Part shown: piece by piece, positions 1-7,801 of the stretch
Layout of the letters: every line of letters begins with the position of its first letter
Position numbering within the stretch: position 1 is the first letter of the stretch
DNA from: Chlorobiaceae bacterium
GTDB lineage: Bacteria > Bacteroidota > Chlorobiia > Chlorobiales > Chlorobiaceae
Length of the DNA stretch: 13,582 bases
Assembly (NCBI GenBank): GCA_013336025.1
Contig: JAAXUM010000012.1
Location: forward strand, 1 to 13,582
Reading direction: 5' to 3'
Notes under the pieces: model-generated
Databases searched by the model: none
What the model was told of the DNA's origin: nothing
Seen by the model: the letters and a program-made list of their open reading frames with translations, nothing else
Made by a program: the position numbers and the translations under genes

Positions 1-338
1 CCGTTGGTTGCCACACAGAGCAGCATTTCAGGATATTTAGCCCGAACCAGACGGAGTGTTTCCATCGTCTCATCCGGGTTTGCGAAGGGATCTCCGGGGC
101 CGGCAATACCAACAACGGCAATGTTCGGCATAAGAGTCATCGCCTGTTCCAGATAGCGCATAGCCTGCTTCGGCGAGAGTATTTTGCTGGTAACACCGGG
201 GCGATTTTCGTTCATGCAGTCGAACTTCCGGTTGCAGTAGTTGCACTGGATATTGCACTTTGGAGCAATCGGGAGATGGATACGTCCAAACGTATGACGG
301 GACGCATCATTAAAACAGGGATGGTTTTCTATTTTCAT
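1..338 (-). CDS. nifB: NifB, nitrogenase cofactor-core radical SAM enzyme (N-terminal part, cut by window edge)
   Basis: This is the N-terminal 112 or so residues of NifB, which builds the [8Fe-9S-C] NifB-co precursor shared by all nitrogenase cofactors. Translating the minus strand gives an N-terminus with the NifB hallmarks HPCF and GRIHLPIAPKC. The radical-SAM triad CX3CX2C falls at C28, C32 and C35, followed by NRKFDCMNENRPGVTS and the SAM-binding stretch GIAGPGDPFANPDET. The C-terminal part lies beyond position 1, so a fused NifX-like domain cannot be judged. I chose the ATG at 338; an in-frame ATG at 347 would add three residues, and neither has a clear ribosome binding site. The gene begins 14-23 bases after anfO and so is probably the last visible gene of the anf operon. 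Fe-only nitrogenases need NifB but not NifEN, which fits the location. Identity is very secure; the exact start is not. Confidence 0.93.
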   Translation of the reverse strand, partial: MKIENHPCFNDASRHTFGRIHLPIAPKCNIQCNYCNRKFDCMNENRPGVTSKILSPKQAMRYLEQAMTLMPNIAVVGIAGPGDPFANPDETMETLRLVRAKYPEMLLCVATN

Positions 339-361
339 ATTTAACATCGCATAGGGGACAT

Positions 362-985
362 TTACTCAATCGGAGAAACTATGGCATGACATAAATCATC
401 GTTCGACTCTTCAATCCTGAATTGCAGTTTCAATGATCCGAACTCTTTTGCAAACCATTTCGGAACATGTTCACAAGTAACTTCCAGCTTCCTGAAAACC
501 TGTTTCTGTAAAAACGGGAGCAGAACCTCTTTTGAATTAAATTCGACACCCTTCTCCTGCACTTTTACGAGATCAATCGAATAGATTCCGTGCTGTTTAT
601 CACCAACAGGGAGAGGTTCCGGCAAACGTGGCTGTATTCCCTTCTGATGTTCAGCCATGATCTTTTCTTCCTCTTCTCTCACATACTCAAAAAAAGCCGA
701 TGGCTGGCCGTCAACCTTCCATACCGACACGCCCGTCTCTTTGAGTATTGAGAGGGGCACTCCCCTGATGAATTTCACCATGAGTATTCTGCATTCATCC
801 ATAAGGAAAATCATCGACTGGATGCAACGCTGAATTTCAGCAAGACCGTTGTTTTCATCAAGCTCGAAAGGGAACTCCCTGATACAGTTCCAGCGGCCTT
901 CTTCATTGGAAAACACCCTCACCGCTCCTGCGTCGTAAAAGGAGAGCGCATTACCCTCCTTATCGCTCAATACAGCAATTTTCAT
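362..985 (-). CDS. anfO: AnfO, Fe-only nitrogenase accessory protein
   Basis: A 207-residue protein recognised as the AnfO family by its N-terminus (MKIAVLSDKEGNALSFYDAG), its length and its place behind anfHDGK. AnfO is found with Fe-only nitrogenases and is needed for full diazotrophic growth on that enzyme in some hosts; its biochemical role is not settled. The middle (about residues 100-130) is charged and Pro/Glu-rich and looks like a linker between two folded parts. I see no metal-binding Cys cluster, signal peptide or membrane segment, so it should be cytoplasmic. The start is the ATG at 985, with GAGGAG five bases upstream; a GTG at 991 is in frame but overlaps that site. It lies 63 bases after the flavoprotein gene and shortly before nifB, in one apparent operon. 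Confidence 0.85.
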   Translation of the reverse strand: MKIAVLSDKEGNALSFYDAGAVRVFSNEEGRWNCIREFPFELDENNGLAEIQRCIQSMIFLMDECRILMVKFIRGVPLSILKETGVSVWKVDGQPSAFFEYVREEEEKIMAEHQKGIQPRLPEPLPVGDKQHGIYSIDLVKVQEKGVEFNSKEVLLPFLQKQVFRKLEVTCEHVPKWFAKEFGSLKLQFRIEESNDDLCHAIVSPIE

Positions 986-1048
986 AGTCACTCCTCTTCA
1001 TTTTTATACAGGCATCAGCTCCGTTGTTACGGTATTCATGCATTCAGT

Positions 1049-1543
1049 TCAGTAACCGTGGGTTTTTCCTTTTATCGATTGAATATCGATGCGGATTACT
1101 GCCGTATGATCCAGGTTTCCTTTTGGATAGGCAAACTTCCTGTCCGAAAACCTGCCGACAATCATATTGAGCACGTTAATCTTTTCAGCATCATCTTCTA
1201 TAAACGAGGTTTTGCCTAATCCGATAACGGTGCGATGTTTCGCTTCAAAATCGCAAGCCAGATCGTCCTCGATAAAGCCCTGATCAACAGAAATTTCAAA
1301 ACAGACCGTGCTGTTCCGCTTCATGATGTCAATTTTCGTACCAGCCTGCGCTGAATGGAAATAAAGAACGGAACCGTCGTACGCATAAAACACAGGAACG
1401 AGAAAAGGGATATTGTTATCCGCGAATGCAAGATTCATGACTGTTGATGAATGGAGAATCAAATCAATTGCTGCGCGGCTGGTAATTTCGCGCTCTTTGC
1501 GTCTCATAGGCCCATGAGCATCCCTTACAGGGGTATTCTGCAT
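1049..1543 (-). CDS. NimA/PNPOx-like split-barrel flavoprotein within the anf operon
   Basis: A 164-residue protein of the pyridoxamine 5'-phosphate oxidase-related, NimA-like FMN-binding split-barrel type. Visible family features are the N-terminal MRRKEREI segment, an IPFLVPVFYAYDGSVLYFHSA stretch with its His, and KIDIMKRNSTVCFEI followed by an Asp-rich turn and VIGLGKTSFIEDDAEK. Members bind FMN, F420 or heme and act as small-molecule reductases or oxidases. The start is set by AAGGAGT seven bases before the ATG at 1543; an ATG at 1588 gives a longer frame but has no ribosome binding site and would run through a hairpin. It sits between anfK and anfO, where a protective or electron-transfer role for the oxygen-sensitive nitrogenase is conceivable. 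Azotobacter's Anf3 is a flavo-heme oxidase tied to the same system, but I cannot say this is its ortholog or AnfR. Confidence 0.8.
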   Translation of the reverse strand: MQNTPVRDAHGPMRRKEREITSRAAIDLILHSSTVMNLAFADNNIPFLVPVFYAYDGSVLYFHSAQAGTKIDIMKRNSTVCFEISVDQGFIEDDLACDFEAKHRTVIGLGKTSFIEDDAEKINVLNMIVGRFSDRKFAYPKGNLDHTAVIRIDIQSIKGKTHGY

Positions 1544-1575
1544 TATTTTACTCCTTGCTCTTTGTTGTAATTTTA

Positions 1576-1607
1576 CTGCCGGATCCACTGGTTATAAAAT
1601 CCGGCAG
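1576..1607 (-). other. Intercistronic stem-loop between anfK and the flavoprotein gene
   Basis: Two perfectly complementary 9-base arms (CTGCCGGAT at 1576-1584 and ATCCGGCAG at 1599-1607) enclose a 14-base loop. On the operon strand no T-run follows, so this is not a standard terminator. It stands 78 bases after the anfK stop codon and 32 bases before the next start, which suits an RNA processing, stability or attenuation element that sets accessory-gene levels relative to the structural genes. Confidence 0.55.
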
Positions 1608-1684
1608 CGCGAAATGAGTCATTGAAAATGGTACAGGCATTACTCCTGACAGAGTCTTTCCCCGACCGAAAAAACAGAGCCCCG

Positions 1685-3073
1685 TTACCAGACGTTGAGG
1701 ATCCATTCCTTGTTATGTTTGTGCTCCATATCAGTAAAAAGCGTGTTCGCCATCTCTTCTGCGAGCCAGATTGCACCGGCATAACCTACAACCGGATGCC
1801 GGTAAAGACCTGCCCGGTCGTAAGTCGGAAAACCGACTCGAACCATGGGAATATTGTTGTCAATGGCGACAAACCGACCTTTTGAATGGCCAAGGATCAG
1901 ATCAAGTTCAAGACCCTCGTTCTTTATCCTGTTTTCCAGCTCCCAGAAGTCAGCATTCGTAATGATCTCCATGTCAAAATCGACCTTTTCCTTCAGCGCC
2001 TGAATACGCGAGTCGTTAGGATAGGAAAGGTTGTCATCGCCGAGAAGCAGTAATACGGGTTTCATCTCGAGATCCAGACAGAACTCTGCAAGGCCGATAA
2101 CGAGATCAGGATTGCCATAAATGGCAACTTTTTTATCGGCAAAGAACAAGTGTGTAAGATCGGTCAATGCATCAAGAGCGATTCCCCGCTCACGAACGAG
2201 CGATTCAGGAATAGGTTTTCCGGTCATTTTTTTCAAATTCCGCAAAAAGGTATCCGTGTTGCGAATGCCGATTGGCGTTGGTCCTATAACAGCAGGAATG
2301 TCAAACTCTTTTTGAAGGAATTCAGCTGCCTTTCCACCCTCATAGCGGTTAAGCGCAATCGTCCCAAGGGCACTCCCTGTCGCAGTCAGATCATCAATCG
2401 TCGTATTTCCAAAGGAAACCGAGTTTCCATCCGGCATCAGAGGCGAATCAAAGCTTTCGATTTCGAACAGGACATTCGCCTCGATCTGCATTTCAGACAG
2501 GAGATGCTTGAGTGCCGTAACGTCGCCGGGGTTGACCCATCCGGTGATCAGATTGATTTTCTCGCTCGTTTTGTCTTTTTTGGCGAAGTAGCGGACAAAA
2601 TCCCTCACCGCGACATCATATCCACTCACCATGCTCCCCACAAAACTGGGCGTATGAATTGGTATGAGATGTACTTCCCGTCCTGCATATTTCTCTTTCA
2701 AAAGCCCTTCATTAAGCTTGATGACAACTCCATCGACATCGTCGCCGATAACCTCTGTCGAACAAGTGGTAATGATTGGTATGATTTTCACATGCGGATA
2801 GCGCATCAAGAGCACATCAACCGCCTCTTCCACACGGTTGAGCGCACCGAATACCGCGCCATCCTCATGGAGCGATGATGAGGCGATTTCAAAACTCTCT
2901 TTCAGATGCTGGGAGATCAGCAACCGAACAAACATGACGCAGCCCTGTCCGCCATGAACAATTCCAATACAATCCTTTACCCCGATGCTTACATACTGGG
3001 CACCGGCAGGCTGGCAGGTAAATATCGGGTTGATCGTGCCAACTCGCCCTTTTTGTTTTATTTCACAACTCAT
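1685..3073 (-). CDS. anfK: AnfK, Fe-only nitrogenase beta subunit
   Basis: The 462-residue beta chain of the FeFe protein, the same length as AnfK of Azotobacter vinelandii and recognisably close to it throughout (N-terminus MSCEIKQKGRVGTINPIF, C-terminus HNKEWILNVW). With AnfD it forms the catalytic heterodimer and carries half of the P-cluster ligands: C20 in FTCQPAGAQ, C45 in GGQGCVMF and C104 in TTCSTEVIGDD. It lacks the long N-terminal extension of Mo-type NifK, as expected for the alternative enzymes. The start is the ATG at 3073; only a weak AAG stands before it, so translation may depend on coupling or on mRNA structure. It follows anfG by 49 bases, and a hairpin spanning the anfG stop codon precedes it. 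Confidence 0.97.
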   Translation of the reverse strand: MSCEIKQKGRVGTINPIFTCQPAGAQYVSIGVKDCIGIVHGGQGCVMFVRLLISQHLKESFEIASSSLHEDGAVFGALNRVEEAVDVLLMRYPHVKIIPIITTCSTEVIGDDVDGVVIKLNEGLLKEKYAGREVHLIPIHTPSFVGSMVSGYDVAVRDFVRYFAKKDKTSEKINLITGWVNPGDVTALKHLLSEMQIEANVLFEIESFDSPLMPDGNSVSFGNTTIDDLTATGSALGTIALNRYEGGKAAEFLQKEFDIPAVIGPTPIGIRNTDTFLRNLKKMTGKPIPESLVRERGIALDALTDLTHLFFADKKVAIYGNPDLVIGLAEFCLDLEMKPVLLLLGDDNLSYPNDSRIQALKEKVDFDMEIITNADFWELENRIKNEGLELDLILGHSKGRFVAIDNNIPMVRVGFPTYDRAGLYRHPVVGYAGAIWLAEEMANTLFTDMEHKHNKEWILNVW

Positions 3074-3109
3074 ATTCTTAAAATTTTATTGGTTATACTC
3101 AGGCAGAAA

Positions 3110-3134
3110 CCGCGCTGTGATTTCAATAGCGCGG
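3110..3134 (-). other. Stem-loop holding the anfG stop codon in its loop
   Basis: A perfect 7-bp GC-rich stem (CCGCGCT at 3110-3116 with AGCGCGG at 3128-3134) encloses an 11-base loop that contains the anfG TGA codon (3123-3125). It ends 36 bases before the anfK ATG. No T-tract follows on the minus strand, so it is not an ordinary terminator. Its place suggests an effect on ribosome passage, RNA processing or the G:K expression ratio. Confidence 0.5.
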
Positions 3135-3470
3135 ATCAGTCAGCTCAGCATTGAGAGAACCGGTGATGGTCACGAAATCAATCCTCTCCTTCAGGCCCTG
3201 CATCAGCTGCTTAATCTCTTCTTTACTCATTGCAGCCAGCCACTCGTAACGTTCCTGGAAAGCCTCTGTCAAACTCAAAGCATCCACCCAGTAGCAGCGA
3301 TCTGCCGGAGTTTCAAGTTCGACAGCATCACCACACAATATCTGTGTTGCTTTCCTGAGAATATTTTCGTTTTGATCCTTTCTGTCCCATGCCCGTGAAT
3401 GAAACTGCCAGAGACACTTTTTCATGATATAATCCTCGAGCAGGGCAATCTTCTCATGCAAATTTTCCAT
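3123..3470 (-). CDS. anfG: AnfG, Fe-only nitrogenase delta subunit
   Basis: A 115-residue delta subunit, the small third component found only in V- and Fe-only nitrogenases and needed for a fully functional FeFe protein. It shows the AnfG signature MKKCLWQFHSRAWDR, CYWVDALSLTEAF near the middle, and SKEEIKQLMQGLKERIDFVTITGSLN near the C-terminus. It is shorter at the N-terminus than the Azotobacter protein, which has an extra leader of about 15 residues. The start is the ATG at 3470, with GAGGAG about ten bases upstream inside the end of anfD; a longer reading frame to 3539 overlaps anfD and lacks family similarity. Only one base separates it from the anfD stop codon, so translation is probably coupled. 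Confidence 0.96.
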   Translation of the reverse strand: MENLHEKIALLEDYIMKKCLWQFHSRAWDRKDQNENILRKATQILCGDAVELETPADRCYWVDALSLTEAFQERYEWLAAMSKEEIKQLMQGLKERIDFVTITGSLNAELTDPRY

Positions 3471-3471
3471 A

Positions 3472-5040
<1,569 letters not shown>

Positions 5041-5060
5041 CTACCTTTTATATTAATTCA

Positions 5061-5426
5061 TTACATGATGGCTTGATCGCCCTCTTCATCAGTTCTGACT
5101 CTCACGACGTTATCTACCGGACAGACAAATATTCTGCCATCTCCGATCTGACTGGTCTGATTAACCTTGATGATTGCCTTCACAATCAGCTCAACATCAG
5201 CATCATGCACTGTTAATGAAATAAGCCGCTTCGGGATGTATTTCATCCCTCCACTTTTCCCAAGAACTTCCGGTGGCAGTTCGCAATTCACCTCACCGGC
5301 TATCCCCCGCTGTTTTCCCCGACCCATGACGGATACTGCAGTGAAAGCAGGATATCCCAGTTTATCAAGCACGTCCTTTGTCTTGCTTACTTTTTTGGGA
5401 CGGATGATTGCCATTATTTCTTTCAT
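5061..5426 (-). CDS. nifI2: NifI2, PII-family nitrogenase switch-off regulator
   Basis: A 121-residue PII (GlnB) family protein of the NifI2 type. It has the PII start MKEIMAIIRPKKVSKTKDVLDKLGY, the GRGKQRG segment leading into the T-loop, an enlarged T-loop (about residues 40-68), and the C-terminal IGDGRIFVCPVDNVVRVRT that lines the nucleotide/2-oxoglutarate site. NifI1 and NifI2 form a complex that binds the nitrogenase component and blocks it when fixed nitrogen is plentiful, relieved by 2-oxoglutarate and ATP; this is established in methanogens for Mo-nitrogenase. A strong AAGGAG eight bases before the ATG at 5426 fixes the start. It lies 12 bases after nifI1. Applying the mechanism to the Fe-only enzyme here is inference. 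Confidence 0.92.
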   Translation of the reverse strand: MKEIMAIIRPKKVSKTKDVLDKLGYPAFTAVSVMGRGKQRGIAGEVNCELPPEVLGKSGGMKYIPKRLISLTVHDADVELIVKAIIKVNQTSQIGDGRIFVCPVDNVVRVRTDEEGDQAIM

Positions 5427-5438
5427 CGCTGCATCTCC

Positions 5439-5756
5439 TTATATGCCTTTTTCGCCGGTACGTACGGTGTACGAGGCGTCAACGGGCGTTACAAAAATCT
5501 TTCCGTCTCCAAAGTTTCCTGTATAGGCATTTGTCTTGATAGCACTGATCACTTCATCCACAGCATCCTCTTTTACAACCACCATGATCATGACTTTAGG
5601 AAGCTCATCGTAGTGCACGTCCCCGATTTTTATTCCTTTCTGCTTGCCTCTTCCGAAAACGTGCATTTTCGTCAGTGAATAGAAACCCGCTTCGGCAAGG
5701 CCTTCCGTTATGGTATCGGCAGCTTCAGGGCGCACCATCGCTCTTATCATTTTCAT
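5439..5756 (-). CDS. nifI1: NifI1, PII-family nitrogenase switch-off regulator
   Basis: A 105-residue PII-like protein of the NifI1 type, directly after anfH. It shows MKMIRAMVRPEAADTITEGL, then VFGRGKQKGI before a short T-loop (about residues 36-55, DVHYDELPKV), and FGDGKIFVTPVD with a following Arg (VRTGEKGI) at the C-terminal end. The T-loop does not show the uridylylated Tyr context of GlnB, as is usual for NifI proteins, so control is by effector binding rather than uridylylation. It acts as a pair with NifI2. The ATG at 5756 has AAAGGA about nine bases upstream; a second ATG two codons later is also possible. The gap to the anfH stop codon is 31 bases. Confidence 0.92.
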   Translation of the reverse strand: MKMIRAMVRPEAADTITEGLAEAGFYSLTKMHVFGRGKQKGIKIGDVHYDELPKVMIMVVVKEDAVDEVISAIKTNAYTGNFGDGKIFVTPVDASYTVRTGEKGI

Positions 5757-5787
5757 AAGTATGTTTCCTTTGTTTTTGTATTAATCA

Positions 5788-6654
<867 letters not shown>

Positions 6655-6690
6655 TTATTAAACCGTTATAACCCGAGCCACATATCGTTC

Positions 6691-6706
6691 AACAAATAGC
6701 ATGCCA
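6691..6706 (-). promoter_or_regulatory. Candidate sigma-54 (RpoN) -24/-12 promoter for anfH
   Basis: On the minus strand the sequence reads TGGCATG-CTAT-TTGTT. The consensus is TGGCAYG-N4-TTGCW, so only the C of the -12 GC differs. It sits 82 bases before the preferred anfH start and about 180 bases downstream of the paired TGT-N10-ACA sites, a sensible arrangement for enhancer-driven transcription. The -12 mismatch affects a highly conserved base, so this remains tentative. Confidence 0.4.
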
Positions 6707-6886
6707 TATCGAAGAAAAACATTCCATTTGACCTCGTTTTTTTATCTCCTGATCAGAAAAAAGGGGGAATATTTCGCTATATCCTTAAAAAACAAAGACT
6801 TGGGCCAAGATCGTTTTCCTGTAAAAACATGGCACCAAAAGCAACCCTGCAATACGTACAGGTTCAGATCGATCGAGAAAAAAAAG

Positions 6887-6937
6887 AATGTGCGAAACGG
6901 AACATTATTCTTAATTATTTGTTCTGTTTCGCACATT
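6887..6937 (-). promoter_or_regulatory. 17-bp inverted repeat: paired NifA-type activator sites and/or intrinsic terminator on the minus strand
   Basis: The arms AATGTGCGAAACGGAAC (6887-6903) and GTTCTGTTTCGCACATT (6921-6937) are complementary at 16 of 17 positions, with a 17-base AT-only loop apart from one C. Each arm with its flanking base makes a TGT-N10-ACA site (6889-6904 and 6920-6935), the known NifA upstream activator consensus. The two sites are offset by 31 bp, about three helical turns. On the minus strand the repeat is followed by C and eight Ts (6878-6885), the form of a Rho-independent terminator. The sequence alone does not decide between the readings, and both may hold. Confidence 0.55.
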
Positions 6938-7172
6938 AACCTAATATTATTATGCTTTTATATAAAATCACCTTACTTAACAATGTAATGCAAGAGCGCA
7001 TACGATAACTTCAAGCGTACCGATGAACATGATCAGCATATGACGGGCAGTGCAAATGGATGAAGCGCTGTCAGCATGGGAGCTTTATGCTTAAGCACGA
7101 TAATAAATGTCAGATAATCTGTTTTAGTATATATTCAATAGTGCAGGGAGGCAATCTGCTGCCTTAAACGAT

Positions 7173-7200
7173 TTGACGAACTGATACATTTACATGTATT
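7173..7200 (+). promoter_or_regulatory. Possible promoter for the molbindin gene with overlapping dyad
   Basis: TTGACG at 7173-7178 resembles a -35 box. TGTATT at 7195-7200 is a poor -10 candidate at 16 bp spacing. The inverted repeat ATACAT-TTAC-ATGTAT (7184-7199) fills the spacer and -10 area and could be an operator. The element lies about 107 bases before the molbindin start. Support is weak and rests on motif match only. Confidence 0.25.
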
Positions 7201-7306
7201 CGACAAGTAAAAAATCCTTACGTTCAACGGTAAACGGGTTTTATGCGATAAAATCCACCCGAACTTCAAAAAACAACAACAAATCAAACAATAAACGAGA
7301 GTAATC

Positions 7307-7732
7307 ATGAACATCAGTGCAAGAAATATATTCAAGGGGACAATCGCCTCAATCATCATCGGAGCGGTCAATGCAGAGGTCAATCTTGCACTTGAAGATG
7401 GCACAACGCTTTGCTCCATCATTACTATCGGAGCGGTAAAACAGCTTGGCCTGAAAGAGGGCATGGCTGCCTATGGCATTATCAAGGCAAGCTCCGTCAT
7501 TCTCGGTTCCAACATGCAGGACGCAAAGATCAGTGCCCGCAACATTATGAGCGGAAAAATCACAAGAATCATTGACGGCCCTGTGAGTACCGAGGTTGAT
7601 ATTGAAATAGGAGCTGGCAATACCCTCTCAGCAGTTATTACGCATGAAAGCGCAAGAAAGCTCGGGTTGAAGGAAGGGGGAGAGGCCTGTGCCATTTTCA
7701 AGGCATCAAGCGTTATGCTTGGGGTAAACTGA
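7307..7732 (+). CDS. ModG-like tandem Mop-domain molybdate-binding protein (molbindin)
   Basis: A 141-residue protein made of two Mop (molbindin/TOBE) domains, residues about 1-69 and 73-141. The halves repeat the same pattern: SARNI...G.I..I..G.V..EV, then LGLKEG, then KASSV(I/M)LG.N. Mop domains bind molybdate or tungstate at subunit interfaces and act in intracellular storage and homeostasis; they also form the sensor part of ModE. This protein has no DNA-binding domain, so by length and layout it resembles ModG of Azotobacter (two Mop domains, about 142 residues) rather than a repressor. The ATG at 7307 has GAGAG about five bases upstream. It is transcribed away from the Fe-only nitrogenase operon, which is normally used when Mo is scarce; a role in handling Mo near that switch is inferred. 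The SDR gene follows after 69 bases. Confidence 0.88.
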   Translation: MNISARNIFKGTIASIIIGAVNAEVNLALEDGTTLCSIITIGAVKQLGLKEGMAAYGIIKASSVILGSNMQDAKISARNIMSGKITRIIDGPVSTEVDIEIGAGNTLSAVITHESARKLGLKEGGEACAIFKASSVMLGVN

Positions 7733-7801
7733 TGAAACAACTTTTTGTCCGTTGCCACCGTTAGTGTAGCATATGGTACAACAGGTTGAATTTTGAAGCT
7801 C

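Noticed and set aside
1544..1588. N-terminal extension of the flavoprotein to an ATG at 1588
   Set aside because: There is no ribosome binding site before 1588, and AAGGAGT stands at ideal spacing before the ATG at 1543.
2150..2878. 242-codon plus-strand frame opposite anfK
   Set aside because: anfK is secure in the opposite frame; this translation shows no family similarity and mirrors its codons.
6664..6672. CGTTATAAC sequence as a ModE-type operator near the anfH start
   Set aside because: It resembles one ModE half-site, but the second inverted half at proper spacing is missing and a short palindrome like this is expected by chance in AT-rich DNA.
6829..6852. TGGCAC on the plus strand as a sigma-54 promoter for the molbindin gene
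   Set aside because: The -12 GC is absent at the required 10-base distance, and the site is far from the molbindin start.
6742..6936. 64-codon minus-strand open frame upstream of anfH
   Set aside because: It lies within the inverted repeat and AT-rich leader, is full of Phe codons from T-runs, has no ribosome binding site and resembles nothing.
6977..7030. 17-residue minus-strand leader-peptide-like frame (MFIGTLEVIVCALALHC) before the terminator-like repeat
   Set aside because: It has a suggestive position for an attenuator peptide but no ribosome binding site and no run of regulatory codons.
7135..7464. 109-codon minus-strand frame antisense to the molbindin gene
   Set aside because: It is a shadow of the well-supported Mop-domain gene; the N-terminal part mirrors its coding sequence and the rest is intergenic.
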